Positions 27,332 to 35,898 of a stretch of DNA of 64,000 nucleotides are shown here, piece after piece. The stretch is from the NCBI RefSeq assembly GCF_002875705.1, contig NZ_MCZZ01000150.1, positions 52,730-116,729 on the forward strand, read 5' to 3'. The translations under genes and the position numbers were made by a program. Origin of the DNA: Vibrio sp. 10N.261.45.E2. GTDB lineage: Bacteria > Pseudomonadota > Gammaproteobacteria > Enterobacterales > Vibrionaceae. The notes under the pieces were generated by a model. It saw nothing but the letters and a program-made list of their open reading frames with translations, ran no database searches and was not told where the DNA came from. Each line of letters begins with the position of its first letter. The first letter of the stretch is position 1.

Positions 27332-28930
27332 TTATTCGCCTTGAAACTCAGCGAAGTGTTCGTCTAACACCTTGCGCGTTGCGCGACCAATCAGTTCGTA
27401 CTCGTGGTGAGTAAGGTTAGCCAAAGAAACGCGAACAGAAGCGTGTACTACATCGAAGCCTTTGCCTGGAAGCAAGATAACGCCTGTTTCGTGTGCAAGT
27501 CGGAACAGGAAGTCTTTGCCCTTCTCGTTCGCTTTGAACCATTCAACGAAAGCTGGGCCGTACAATTTGCCGCCCAAAGTGTCGAGCTCAAGCAATGTGT
27601 AGTAGTCCACACGATCTTTGTTCTCTTCAATTTCTACACCCATGTTTTTGTACAGAGTTTTGTAACGCTCACGAATGATGCGTTTGCATGCTTCTTTGTA
27701 GTTTTGCTCTGAGTCCATTAGGCAGTTCAATGAGAACAGCGCCATTTGAACTTGTTGTGGTAGTGAAAGACCCGCGGTGTGGTTTAGTGCAACACTTCGG
27801 CTGTCTGCAACGATACGATCGATGAACTTAATACCGCGAGGTTCTGGATCTAACGTCTTGTATCGCTCATCCAGTTCAAGTTGGCGCGTTTCTGGTAGGC
27901 TACGCATTGCATCATCGAACACATTGTTGTATTGAATCGCAATCGAGCCAAGGCGCCAGCCTGTCGCACCGAAGTACTTAGAGAATGAGTAAACACAAAG
28001 CGTGTTGTATGGAAGTTTGGCAAACAGAGAAACAAACTCGTCTGCGAATGTCCCGTATACATCATCAGTGATAATGAACAGATCGCTACGTTGTGTATTG
28101 ACGAAGTCTGATAAGTTATCAAGCGTCTCATCAGAGAACTTCACTGATGCAGGGTTTGCTGGGTTTACTACGCACAACAATTTAATGTCTTTATCTTCTA
28201 GCTTCTGGATTTCAGACATAGGAAGCTGCCATGTTGTCTCGTCTAAACGAAGCTCTACAATCTCAAGTTCGTATTCCGAAAGCTCAGGGATCTCTAGGTA
28301 AGGTGTGAAGATTGGTGTGATTAACGCAACCTTATCGCCTTTCTTTAGAAGACCGTTGTGGAACATGGTTTGGAACGTATACGTCATTGACGCCGTACCA
28401 CCTTCAGTGGCAAACAGATCGAAATCCGTCGTCATTGGCATTGGACCGTACATCTCTTCTGCTATGTACTGTTTTACAACCGTTTCGATATTCGTCAGCA
28501 TACGTGGCGGCACTGGGTAGTTACACGCTAAGTACGCGTTAACCAGTTCGTTCAAGAACACTTGTTTTTCAATACCTAGGCGATCTTTTGCGTAGCTCAG
28601 AGCTTTTTCAATGAACTGAACGCCTGGGTTCTGTTGATTATTGTTTGCGTAAGAATCAAAACGCTCAACAATACCAACACCATCCGGGATACCACCAAAG
28701 CTACCGTCTAAATATGAATATGTGCGCTCCGCCTCCATTACGGAAAATTCACCTAAGCGAATAAACGCTTTACGTGGCAATGTTGCTAGGAAGTTTGGAT
28801 TACCACGGCCTGCATCTAATAAAGCGCGGTCTGGTACTGTTTGTGCAACTTCAATTAATTTATCTTTCAATTCAAATGGGCTTAAATCAGCAAATTTTGA
28901 AAAATCGATAGTTTTATTTTGTGTAGTCAT
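27332..28930 (-). CDS. aspD: AspD: bifunctional aspartate aminotransferase / L-aspartate 4-decarboxylase
   Basis: A 532-aa PLP enzyme of the fold-type I large aspartate 4-decarboxylase group, which converts L-aspartate to L-alanine and CO2 in the cytoplasm. The Schiff-base lysine is Lys318 in YSFSKYFGATGWR. The PLP-phosphate/substrate region CVVNPANPAS and ITDDVYGTFADEF matches the family, and the length is right. Together with AspT next door it forms the known cycle: aspartate in, alanine out, one proton consumed per decarboxylation, giving a proton-motive force and acid resistance. Transcribed after aspT with a 154-base gap that holds an imperfect GCC/GGC hairpin but no T tract. Confidence 0.94.
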   Translation of the reverse strand: MTTQNKTIDFSKFADLSPFELKDKLIEVAQTVPDRALLDAGRGNPNFLATLPRKAFIRLGEFSVMEAERTYSYLDGSFGGIPDGVGIVERFDSYANNNQQNPGVQFIEKALSYAKDRLGIEKQVFLNELVNAYLACNYPVPPRMLTNIETVVKQYIAEEMYGPMPMTTDFDLFATEGGTASMTYTFQTMFHNGLLKKGDKVALITPIFTPYLEIPELSEYELEIVELRLDETTWQLPMSEIQKLEDKDIKLLCVVNPANPASVKFSDETLDNLSDFVNTQRSDLFIITDDVYGTFADEFVSLFAKLPYNTLCVYSFSKYFGATGWRLGSIAIQYNNVFDDAMRSLPETRQLELDERYKTLDPEPRGIKFIDRIVADSRSVALNHTAGLSLPQQVQMALFSLNCLMDSEQNYKEACKRIIRERYKTLYKNMGVEIEENKDRVDYYTLLELDTLGGKLYGPAFVEWFKANEKGKDFLFRLAHETGVILLPGKGFDVVHASVRVSLANLTHHEYELIGRATRKVLDEHFAEFQGE

Positions 28931-29084
28931 GATATTTACCTAATCATTTAATATTGAACACTTTCATTTAAACAAAGTGTTTTACTTAAGTGTGTTTGTT
29001 CGAGCCTAGCCAATGTTTTTATTTGGCAGGCCTTTTAATAAATTGATAGTTATTTTTTAAATCGTATTAGATGTGTAGTTTTGA

Positions 29085-30800
29085 TTACATACCTGCGTTA
29101 ACGGTAATAATGCCAACGATAATTGGTCCCCATAAAGTCAATAACACGTTCGCTACAGCGTAAGTCACAGTGAAAGAGAACACTGGCGTTGCATTGCCTG
29201 CTTTCTCCATCAATGCTGCGAAGGCTGGGTTTGCACTTCGACCACCGGTCACACAACCTAAAGCTTCAATTGGGTTCTTGATCTTCAAAACAAAGTAAGA
29301 GAACAAGAATGAAATAATCTGTGGAATAATAGTAACTGCCATACCTAAGAACAGGAGTGACATACCGTGTTCTTTTATGGTGTCAACCGCTTGAGGGCCA
29401 GCTTCTAGGCCAACGATGCCAACAAATGCTGCTAAACCAAAATCACGAATGAAGTTTGTAGCGCTCGCTGGGAACTGAGCCACATGTGGATTTCTGCTAC
29501 GTAACCAACCAACAAGTAAACCAGAGATCAAACAACCTGCACCAGAACCAATCGTTACGGGGATACCTGCAATTTTAAAGCTGATTAGGCCAATGAGAAG
29601 ACCCAACACCATACCGAAGCCCATTACAATGAAATCTGTCGTGGTTGCAGAACCCATGCGCTTACCGATATGTTTTTCAACTCGGTTGATGTCTTGAGCA
29701 GTACCCGTTAATTGAATTACATCGTTTTTCCCGACAATCAGGTCATCAGTAATGGCAACTGAAGCACCTTCACGGATGTAATCTGTCACATACACGCCTC
29801 GGAATGAGCGTTCGTTTGAGCTGTCTTTGATTTCTCTTAGCGAGCGGCCAATCAGCTTACGATTATCAGCGATAAGTTGACGATTTTCTTCTATAACTTC
29901 ATAGCTTTCCGGTAGTGCAACTTCATTACTTTGTGCCTTACTCTGTAGCTCATGAACCGCATTTCGGCGACCAGTCACTACAACAAGGTCCCCCGCTTTA
30001 AGCGCCGTGAACTTGTCTGCGCTCAGCTCTTTACCATCGCGCTCAATCAGCTCGATGCACGCAGCAAGTGATGATTGATTCAATTGGCCCAATGTCTTAC
30101 CGACCAGTTGATCGTCGTTAGTCACTTTATAAGCACGCGTCACTAGAGCAGTAACCGCGTTAAATTCGCCATCCGCTAAATCACGTTTCCCGTTAGAATT
30201 TTTTTCTTCTAGAGTGATAGCTTCAGAACGGATGTCCCACTTCATGAGTGTTGGGAATACCCAAGTCACCATTAAGATCGGGCCGAGAGAACCAAAGATA
30301 TATGTTACAGCGTAACCAACAGCAACATTAGTTTGCATTAGGTGTTTAGCTTCTTCAGTTACACCACCTAAACGTGCGATCGCATCACCTGCAGTACCAA
30401 TAATCGCAGATTGAGTTAAACCACCAGCGGCTAGACCTGCAGCTGTGCCTCTATCTAAGTCAAATAACCATGCAGCGGCAAGTGCACACAACAAGCCAGA
30501 AACAGTCATGACAACCGCAGAGAGCAGAATGTTGATGGTTCTGAAATTAAGGGCTTTAAAGAATTGTGCGCCGCCCTGATAACCTACGGCATAAATAAAC
30601 AGCGCAAAGAAAATACTTTTAACGCCAGGATCTATCTGAACACCAAATTGCCCAATTATTACGCCCATTAATAAGGTTCCGGCTACACCGCCTAAAACGA
30701 ATCGGCCGATCGTAATTTTACCGACCATATAACCTAATGAGAGTGTAATAAATAGCGCGACAAATGGTGCCATGTCAAACAGATTAGAAATAATGTCCAT
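29085..30800 (-). CDS. aspT: AspT: aspartate:alanine exchanger
   Basis: A 571-aa inner-membrane antiporter of the AAEx family that exchanges external aspartate for internal alanine. Two membrane halves (about 1-190 and 380-571) flank two cytoplasmic TrkA_C-type domains (about 200-370, including GDLVVVTGRRNAVHEL and KNDVIQLTGTAQDINR). The conserved motif GGRSANPAFAAL occurs in the C-terminal half. The ATG at 30800 is used rather than an upstream TTG at 30836. The long upstream gap carries a perfect ATTTGAT-GG-ATCAAAT palindrome 148 bases before the start, a candidate operator. Confidence 0.94.
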   Translation of the reverse strand: MDIISNLFDMAPFVALFITLSLGYMVGKITIGRFVLGGVAGTLLMGVIIGQFGVQIDPGVKSIFFALFIYAVGYQGGAQFFKALNFRTINILLSAVVMTVSGLLCALAAAWLFDLDRGTAAGLAAGGLTQSAIIGTAGDAIARLGGVTEEAKHLMQTNVAVGYAVTYIFGSLGPILMVTWVFPTLMKWDIRSEAITLEEKNSNGKRDLADGEFNAVTALVTRAYKVTNDDQLVGKTLGQLNQSSLAACIELIERDGKELSADKFTALKAGDLVVVTGRRNAVHELQSKAQSNEVALPESYEVIEENRQLIADNRKLIGRSLREIKDSSNERSFRGVYVTDYIREGASVAITDDLIVGKNDVIQLTGTAQDINRVEKHIGKRMGSATTTDFIVMGFGMVLGLLIGLISFKIAGIPVTIGSGAGCLISGLLVGWLRSRNPHVAQFPASATNFIRDFGLAAFVGIVGLEAGPQAVDTIKEHGMSLLFLGMAVTIIPQIISFLFSYFVLKIKNPIEALGCVTGGRSANPAFAALMEKAGNATPVFSFTVTYAVANVLLTLWGPIIVGIITVNAGM

Positions 30801-30947
30801 GACAAATTTACTCTTGTTACTAAATATAAGGAGCAAATAATCTAACGAATAAATTAATACTGATATTTGTTGGATTATTCAATTTAATAAAGCAGCTCGT
30901 TGCTTCGAACCGAATATTAAGAACAAAAGGTTTTATTATGTAATCCC

Positions 30948-30963
30948 ATTTGATGGATCAAAT
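30948..30963. promoter_or_regulatory. Palindrome ATTTGATGGATCAAAT upstream of aspT (site A)
   Basis: A perfect 7-2-7 inverted repeat, 148 bases upstream of the aspT start codon. The flanking CC...CATCG is shared with site C upstream of the Asp/Glu racemase. Probable binding site of a dimeric regulator. Confidence 0.55.
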
Positions 30964-31060
30964 CATCGCTTCGATTATTTGATGAGTGACAGAAGCGCGT
31001 TTTATGCCATAAGCTATTGTTTTAAAATGATTTAACCAAAAACGAAATATTTGAATTATT

Positions 31061-31078
31061 TTTGAAATAAATTTCAAA
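31061..31078. promoter_or_regulatory. Palindrome TTTGAAATAAATTTCAAA between aspT and the efflux trio
   Basis: A perfect 8-2-8 inverted repeat in the 471-bp divergent region. The AT-rich sequence makes chance more likely than for site A, but its length is notable. No T run follows to suggest a terminator. Confidence 0.45.
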
Positions 31079-31181
31079 TAAGTATTATTAACTCCAGATC
31101 GTATCCCTACCTTACCTCAACTAGTAGGCTTTGTAGCACTTAACAGGATTCAAATCGAATCGTAAACCATTATGGTCTTAG

Positions 31182-31197
31182 ATTTGATGGATCTAAT
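31182..31197. promoter_or_regulatory. GATGGATC-centred imperfect palindrome, site B
   Basis: ATTTGATGGATCTAAT, one mismatch from site A. It lies 75 bases upstream of the DUF1656 gene and about 380 upstream of aspT, so the same regulator may control both divergent operons. Confidence 0.5.
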
Positions 31198-31271
31198 CCT
31201 CTATAAGCGATTATCACAATAAACCTAACTCCGTTATCGTTGCATTCACCAAACAAATAGAGAAAAGAACC

Positions 31272-31484
31272 ATGAACACAATGCCACATGAACTTGTGTG
31301 GGGTGAAGTCTACTTCCCACCGCTGTTATTGGTTGTCGCACTGGCTTACATATTGACAATGCTAACAGGGTCAATCGCTACAAGGTTTGGCCTTCATAAG
31401 TACATCGCCTTTCCTGCAATAGCAGAACTGAGCTTGATCGTGATTTTTACTGGCGCTATCGGCCATTTTATTACCATTTTTTGA
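31272..31484 (+). CDS. DUF1656 small membrane protein (AaeX-like)
   Basis: A 70-aa protein with two hydrophobic helices and the family opening MPHELVWGEVYFPP. DUF1656 proteins accompany HlyD/FUSC efflux pumps such as AaeXAB, where their role is unclear. An AGAGAAAAG-like ribosome site precedes the ATG. First gene of a three-gene operon with tight spacing, divergent from aspT. Confidence 0.88.
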   Translation: MNTMPHELVWGEVYFPPLLLVVALAYILTMLTGSIATRFGLHKYIAFPAIAELSLIVIFTGAIGHFITIF

Positions 31485-31494
31485 GGCACTTACT

Positions 31495-32361
31495 GTGATC
31501 AAACGTTATCTCATCACACTTTTATTATTGGCTGCTGCGGGAACTGTCGTTTATAGCTATTACCAGTCTTATTCAAGTAACCCGTGGACCAGAGATGGAC
31601 AAGTTAGCGCTTATATCGTCTCGATTACACCTCGTGTAACGGGCCAAGTGATTGAAGTGCATGTCGAAGACAACTCGAAAGTAAAAAAAGGCGACCTTCT
31701 TTTTGAGATCGACCCGAGTATTTACAAAGCTACCTACCGAAAAGCCCTTGCGACCCAAAAACAAGCGCTTGCCCTACTCGCCAAGGCGAAAAACGAAGAG
31801 CAACGCGCGTTAAATTTAGAAAAAAGGACGCCTGGTGCTGTACCGGTTCTGACGCTAAACAACTTAAGCAATGCAGTAGAGACCAGCGCCGCGAACGTCG
31901 AGCTGGCAAAAGCTAATGTAGAAGAAGCACATCTTAACCTTGAATACACCAAGATATATGCACCTACTAACGGCTACATCACTAACCTAAACCTACGTGT
32001 GGGCTCTCAAGTTGTCGCGAATTCACCAGTGGTTGCGTTAATTGATGAAGATAGCTTTTGGATTGAAGGTTATTTCAAAGAGACAGATTTAGTCGGTGTC
32101 GACGCTCAAGATACTGCCTATGTGACCCTAATGATGCACAACAATGTTCAACTAGAAGGACATATTAAAAGTATTGGCTTTGGTATCGCTAAGCAAGACG
32201 GCAGCACAGGTAATGATCTATTGCCAAATGTGAATCCAAACTTCCAATGGATACGTCTCGCTCAACGCATCCCTATCAAAGTTAAACTAAACAAAGTACC
32301 TGAAGACGTACAACTGCGTGTTGGTATGACGGCCTCGATCAAAATAATCAAAAATAACTAG
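31495..32361 (+). CDS. HlyD-family membrane fusion protein of a FUSC efflux pump
   Basis: A 288-aa periplasmic adaptor with one N-terminal membrane helix (about 5-25). The lipoyl/barrel-sandwich halves (VTGQVIEVHVEDNSKVKKGDLLFEIDP and IYAPTNGYITNL) flank a coiled-coil hairpin, and a C-terminal beta-barrel follows. It starts with GTG at 31495, preceded by GAGG. It lies 10 bases after the DUF1656 gene and directly abuts the FUSC gene. AaeA-like in order; the substrate class (aromatic acids, fusaric-acid-like compounds) is inference from the family. Confidence 0.88.
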   Translation: MIKRYLITLLLLAAAGTVVYSYYQSYSSNPWTRDGQVSAYIVSITPRVTGQVIEVHVEDNSKVKKGDLLFEIDPSIYKATYRKALATQKQALALLAKAKNEEQRALNLEKRTPGAVPVLTLNNLSNAVETSAANVELAKANVEEAHLNLEYTKIYAPTNGYITNLNLRVGSQVVANSPVVALIDEDSFWIEGYFKETDLVGVDAQDTAYVTLMMHNNVQLEGHIKSIGFGIAKQDGSTGNDLLPNVNPNFQWIRLAQRIPIKVKLNKVPEDVQLRVGMTASIKIIKNN

Positions 32362-32370
32362 GTGATTTAT

Positions 32371-33726
32371 ATGTTCACTGCATCGACTAAAGAAGCGATT
32401 AAAGCCTCACTCTCTATCGTTATCGCGATCTGCTTAGCGTTGTGGTTTGGTTGGGAAAAACCGTATTGGGCAGCGATAGCCGTTGCAGTGATGACATTGA
32501 ATGAGAGCTTCGCCCATTCAATCAACAAAGGCCATAACCGGTTAATGGGAACCTTGTTAGGGACAGGTTATGCCTTTTTTCTCATCGCCATGTTCCCTCA
32601 AGATCGATTCTTGTTTCTCACATTTTTCACCCTGTTTCTAGGCGTATGTATCTTCATGTCTAGCGATGAAAAGTACGGTTATATCTTTTCTATTGGATTT
32701 GCCGTGTGTTCAATTGTTGCTTGCATGGGCGGGTTTGATAGCCAAACCACCTTTCACTTTGCTGTAGTTCGACTTCAAGAAACACTACTGGGTGTCGTGG
32801 TCTTCTCTTGCGTGTATCGCCTCGTGTGGCCTGTGAATACAGAGCTCAACTTTGTACAACGTTTCGAAACCAGCAAACAAGCGTTGTTAGATGCTATGGA
32901 AAACACAGACCATATAGACATTGCCGCGCTTGAAAGTAACACAGCGAATATTGATAAGCTGTATCAACTTTTAGATCTGCCGCTTAGTGGTAGCTACCAT
33001 CTTAAGGAAAACATCCAAGCATGGCGTATGCGCATCGATGAAATGGCGCATATTCAAGATGCATTACTCAAACAAACTAGCAGCGAATCTGACTTGGGTA
33101 TCCAATGGTCGGTTCTTACTGACAACTTAAATGCGTTCGATATACGGGTACCAAACCAATCACTTGTTGAAGGTGAACCCAATGCAATGGGCGATTATGA
33201 AGAAGTCTCTTGGCATCATGCTCACCGCACGTTTGTTGAACATTTAAACGAAGATGGGCGTAAAGTGCTGCAAGGCGTGTCGATGTTTATCACATCACTC
33301 TTGATTTGGATTTATCTTCCCGTGCCGGGCGGTTTTATATTCCCTATGTTAGCCGGTGTATTCTCTTCGATGGTCCCGACCATGCCACCAAGCATTATTA
33401 AAGATGCCTTTTATGGTGTGCTGGGCACAGGGTCAGTGATTCTATTGCAATACATCTTTGTGATGCCATTAATGACAGAGCTATGGGAGCTCGCCCTATT
33501 CTATTTCCTTAACATTATGGTGATATGGAAAGTGTTCGCGACACCTAAGCTCATGATACATAGAATTTTGGGTATCAACTTATTGGTTGTTCTTACATCT
33601 GGTGCGCTCAACCTCACGCCGGTATATAGAATAGAAACGCCACTATTGATGCTGGTGAATATTATGATCATTTTGATGATAGCTAAGCTGTTTACTGATC
33701 TATTTAGAGTGAAGGTAACCGCTTAA
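32371..33726 (+). CDS. FUSC-family inner-membrane efflux protein
   Basis: A 451-aa membrane protein with two clusters of about five helices (about 10-160 and 300-450) flanking a cytoplasmic region, the FUSC architecture. It has KPYWAAIAVAVMTLNESF near the start and a GTLLGTGYAFF block. It is shorter than AaeB (about 650 aa). Either ATG 32371 (AGGTG upstream) or an overlapping GTG at 32362 could start it; the ATG is preferred. It is last in the operon and followed by a terminator. Confidence 0.85.
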   Translation: MFTASTKEAIKASLSIVIAICLALWFGWEKPYWAAIAVAVMTLNESFAHSINKGHNRLMGTLLGTGYAFFLIAMFPQDRFLFLTFFTLFLGVCIFMSSDEKYGYIFSIGFAVCSIVACMGGFDSQTTFHFAVVRLQETLLGVVVFSCVYRLVWPVNTELNFVQRFETSKQALLDAMENTDHIDIAALESNTANIDKLYQLLDLPLSGSYHLKENIQAWRMRIDEMAHIQDALLKQTSSESDLGIQWSVLTDNLNAFDIRVPNQSLVEGEPNAMGDYEEVSWHHAHRTFVEHLNEDGRKVLQGVSMFITSLLIWIYLPVPGGFIFPMLAGVFSSMVPTMPPSIIKDAFYGVLGTGSVILLQYIFVMPLMTELWELALFYFLNIMVIWKVFATPKLMIHRILGINLLVVLTSGALNLTPVYRIETPLLMLVNIMIILMIAKLFTDLFRVKVTA

Positions 33727-33752
33727 ACTCAATACATTTACCACTATAACAC

Positions 33753-33792
33753 CACGGCCTGCAAAGTATTTTACTAAGCAGGCCGTTTTTTT
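33753..33792 (+). terminator. Terminator of the FUSC efflux operon
   Basis: The stem ACGGCCTGC / GCAGGCCGT with a 14-base loop is followed by T7. Confidence 0.9.
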
Positions 33793-33843
33793 ATCTGATG
33801 AAAACAACTACAAATCATAACCTTAGCATCAAAGTTAACTAAA

Positions 33844-33860
33844 GTAGGATAGCGTCCATC
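33844..33860 (-). promoter_or_regulatory. Near-palindromic 17-bp motif, copy 2
   Basis: Read on the minus strand: GATGGACGCTATCCTAC. It shares the 11-base core GGACGCTATCC exactly with copy 1. It lies 189 bases upstream of the outer-membrane protein gene at 34049. A direct repeat of ACGCGAT follows at about 33865-33880. Confidence 0.5.
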
Positions 33861-34048
33861 AAACGCGATTAACGCGATCTGTCACCTACTCTTAAAATCC
33901 TCTCATTGATTGACGCAATGCATTTTTAGTCGCGACATTCACACTAGCAATCCTAATGGATAAATACATAACAACTGAACACGAAGTTCAGTTTTACATC
34001 GACTGTGTGAACCTCGAAGGTTTGAGGTTACTCAGCGTGGAATCCGTC

Positions 34049-35707
34049 ATGAGTTTTTTTGAAATCCGCAACAGCGCCCGTAAGACCCATACTCTTTCTG
34101 TGTTAGCGAGCGCCTTATTACTTACTACTCCCACTTTTGCGTCAGCAGCGGAAACCAAGACTTACACCGAAGTCATGGAGCAAGGTCGAGTACTGTTTGA
34201 CAAATATGGTATCAGCCATGACTTGCCAAAGCTTGCAATCAGCTCACTTGTACAGGGTGAGCACCTAGTTGAACACGCACATCGTACTCTGAAAGTTGGT
34301 GATGAAGTTCGTGACTCAAGCGTTTACCTCGTCAAGAACACCGATAGCAAAGGCAACATCGATCTTCGTATCAAATACAACCCAGAAGAACTGGATGACA
34401 ACGAAAACCTGCTAGATGAAATCGAAGCGTTCACACGTACCGAATATCGCTTACGTGATTATGCAGAAAGCTTTGACTCATCTTCGGTTCGCGTGAAAGA
34501 AATCGACGATAACAAGGTAATCATCAGCTTCGACTATTCGAAGTATGGACTACCTCAAGACATCGCGTATTTCCGTTTTTTGAATGTCGACATCGAGTTA
34601 ATCGATGGCGAACCCAAGCGAATGCTAATCACTAACGATAAGCCATTCAAACACCACGTATACAAAGTAGAAACTTATCGTCAAGAGATTGAATTCCACA
34701 CATTGCATTCAGGAAAGGTTGTTATTGCTAGTAAAGCGACTGAAGTCGTAGGTACATCAAAGAATAAGCCTATGAAGATGACGAGCCTAATTGAACCCGT
34801 TGCACTGTATGAAGACGACAACGGTGTACAAGTTCTGAATGAAGACAGACTTCAAGAAGTCTCTGACCCAAGAATGCAAGAAGCAAGCGTGAAACTAGAC
34901 CGTGTTTTTCCGTTAATGGGTGACATGGTGCGACGTCAAGGCATTGATTTACCTCTTCCATTCGGCGTATCAGTAGCTTATCGCAACCAAGACATGGATA
35001 TTCCAATGACTGATTACGTGATTGGTGGTGTTCGCTTGAATGACTTATTTGATCCTGAAGATAGCATTGCGACAGTTAAGGCAGAGAGTCTTTCGATACG
35101 CGGTGACGTTAATATCCTGCCATTCTGGAATGTATTCGGATATGTGGGAAAGGTAAACGTTGATGCGAACGTGGATGCCTCTTATACCGGCGCTGCAGGA
35201 GACTATTTAAAAGACAAGCTCAATGACAAACTGCCAGGGTTAGGTAACGCGCTTTGCGAAGGTGTCTCTGCCCTATGTAACAGAGGCCGTTTGAATGTAC
35301 CACTGCATCTTGAATATGACTTACGCGGTGCGGGCACCACGCTATCTGTTGGTTACAAAGAGTTCTTTGCCTCAGTGACAGGTACCTATTCACAAACACG
35401 CCTGAAAGGATTGGATGATTGGGGCGACGGCATCGTCACTATTCAACCAATGTTGGGTTATCAATTAGTTGACTATCGCGCTCAGTTTTTCGTTGGTGCT
35501 GAATACCAAGGTTTAAATTCACGTATGCAAGGCACAGTAAAAACCGATGACATCGAATTTGATTATGACGTTGGTGTCGACATTAACCAGTGGGCATTCT
35601 TAACCGGATTCAATAAGCAGATTGGCAAGCATTACAACATGACGATGCTGTACAACAAGGGCGAAACGCGCTCGGCTGTCACATTGAACCTTGGTTATCG
35701 CTTCTAG
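34049..35707 (+). CDS. Predicted outer-membrane protein of unknown family
   Basis: A 552-aa exported protein. The signal peptide runs about 1-33 (hydrophobic VLASALLLTTPTFASA). The mature N-terminal half (about 35-260) is charged and soluble-looking. The C-terminal half has alternating beta-strand patterns and ends in YRF, typical of a Bam-inserted barrel. Two cysteines (CEGVSALC) lie close together and could form a loop disulfide. I cannot name the family. The ATG at 34049 is chosen because it gives a sensible signal sequence; the frame is open back to 33956. An envelope-gene motif lies 189 bases upstream. Confidence 0.72.
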   Translation: MSFFEIRNSARKTHTLSVLASALLLTTPTFASAAETKTYTEVMEQGRVLFDKYGISHDLPKLAISSLVQGEHLVEHAHRTLKVGDEVRDSSVYLVKNTDSKGNIDLRIKYNPEELDDNENLLDEIEAFTRTEYRLRDYAESFDSSSVRVKEIDDNKVIISFDYSKYGLPQDIAYFRFLNVDIELIDGEPKRMLITNDKPFKHHVYKVETYRQEIEFHTLHSGKVVIASKATEVVGTSKNKPMKMTSLIEPVALYEDDNGVQVLNEDRLQEVSDPRMQEASVKLDRVFPLMGDMVRRQGIDLPLPFGVSVAYRNQDMDIPMTDYVIGGVRLNDLFDPEDSIATVKAESLSIRGDVNILPFWNVFGYVGKVNVDANVDASYTGAAGDYLKDKLNDKLPGLGNALCEGVSALCNRGRLNVPLHLEYDLRGAGTTLSVGYKEFFASVTGTYSQTRLKGLDDWGDGIVTIQPMLGYQLVDYRAQFFVGAEYQGLNSRMQGTVKTDDIEFDYDVGVDINQWAFLTGFNKQIGKHYNMTMLYNKGETRSAVTLNLGYRF

Positions 35708-35743
35708 CCCTACATCATGCATTGAGTGGTCACGGCCACTCTT

Positions 35744-35760
35744 GATGGGTGGCGTCCTAC
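35744..35760 (-). promoter_or_regulatory. Near-palindromic 17-bp motif, copy 3
   Basis: Minus-strand reading GTAGGACGCCACCCATC, two bases different from copy 1. It lies 139 bases upstream of the carboxylesterase-like lipoprotein gene, close to the 140-base distance seen for the patatin gene. Confidence 0.45.
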
Positions 35761-35898
35761 TTATGCGATTCCATCAATCAGTTAAATGTATTTAATATAC
35801 ATCCCATAAGAAAACTACATACATCCAAGCACGACAACGGTCGATGATAGCGCACGGAATTGCTGGTTTGGTAACAACAAATAACTGTGGACGTAATA

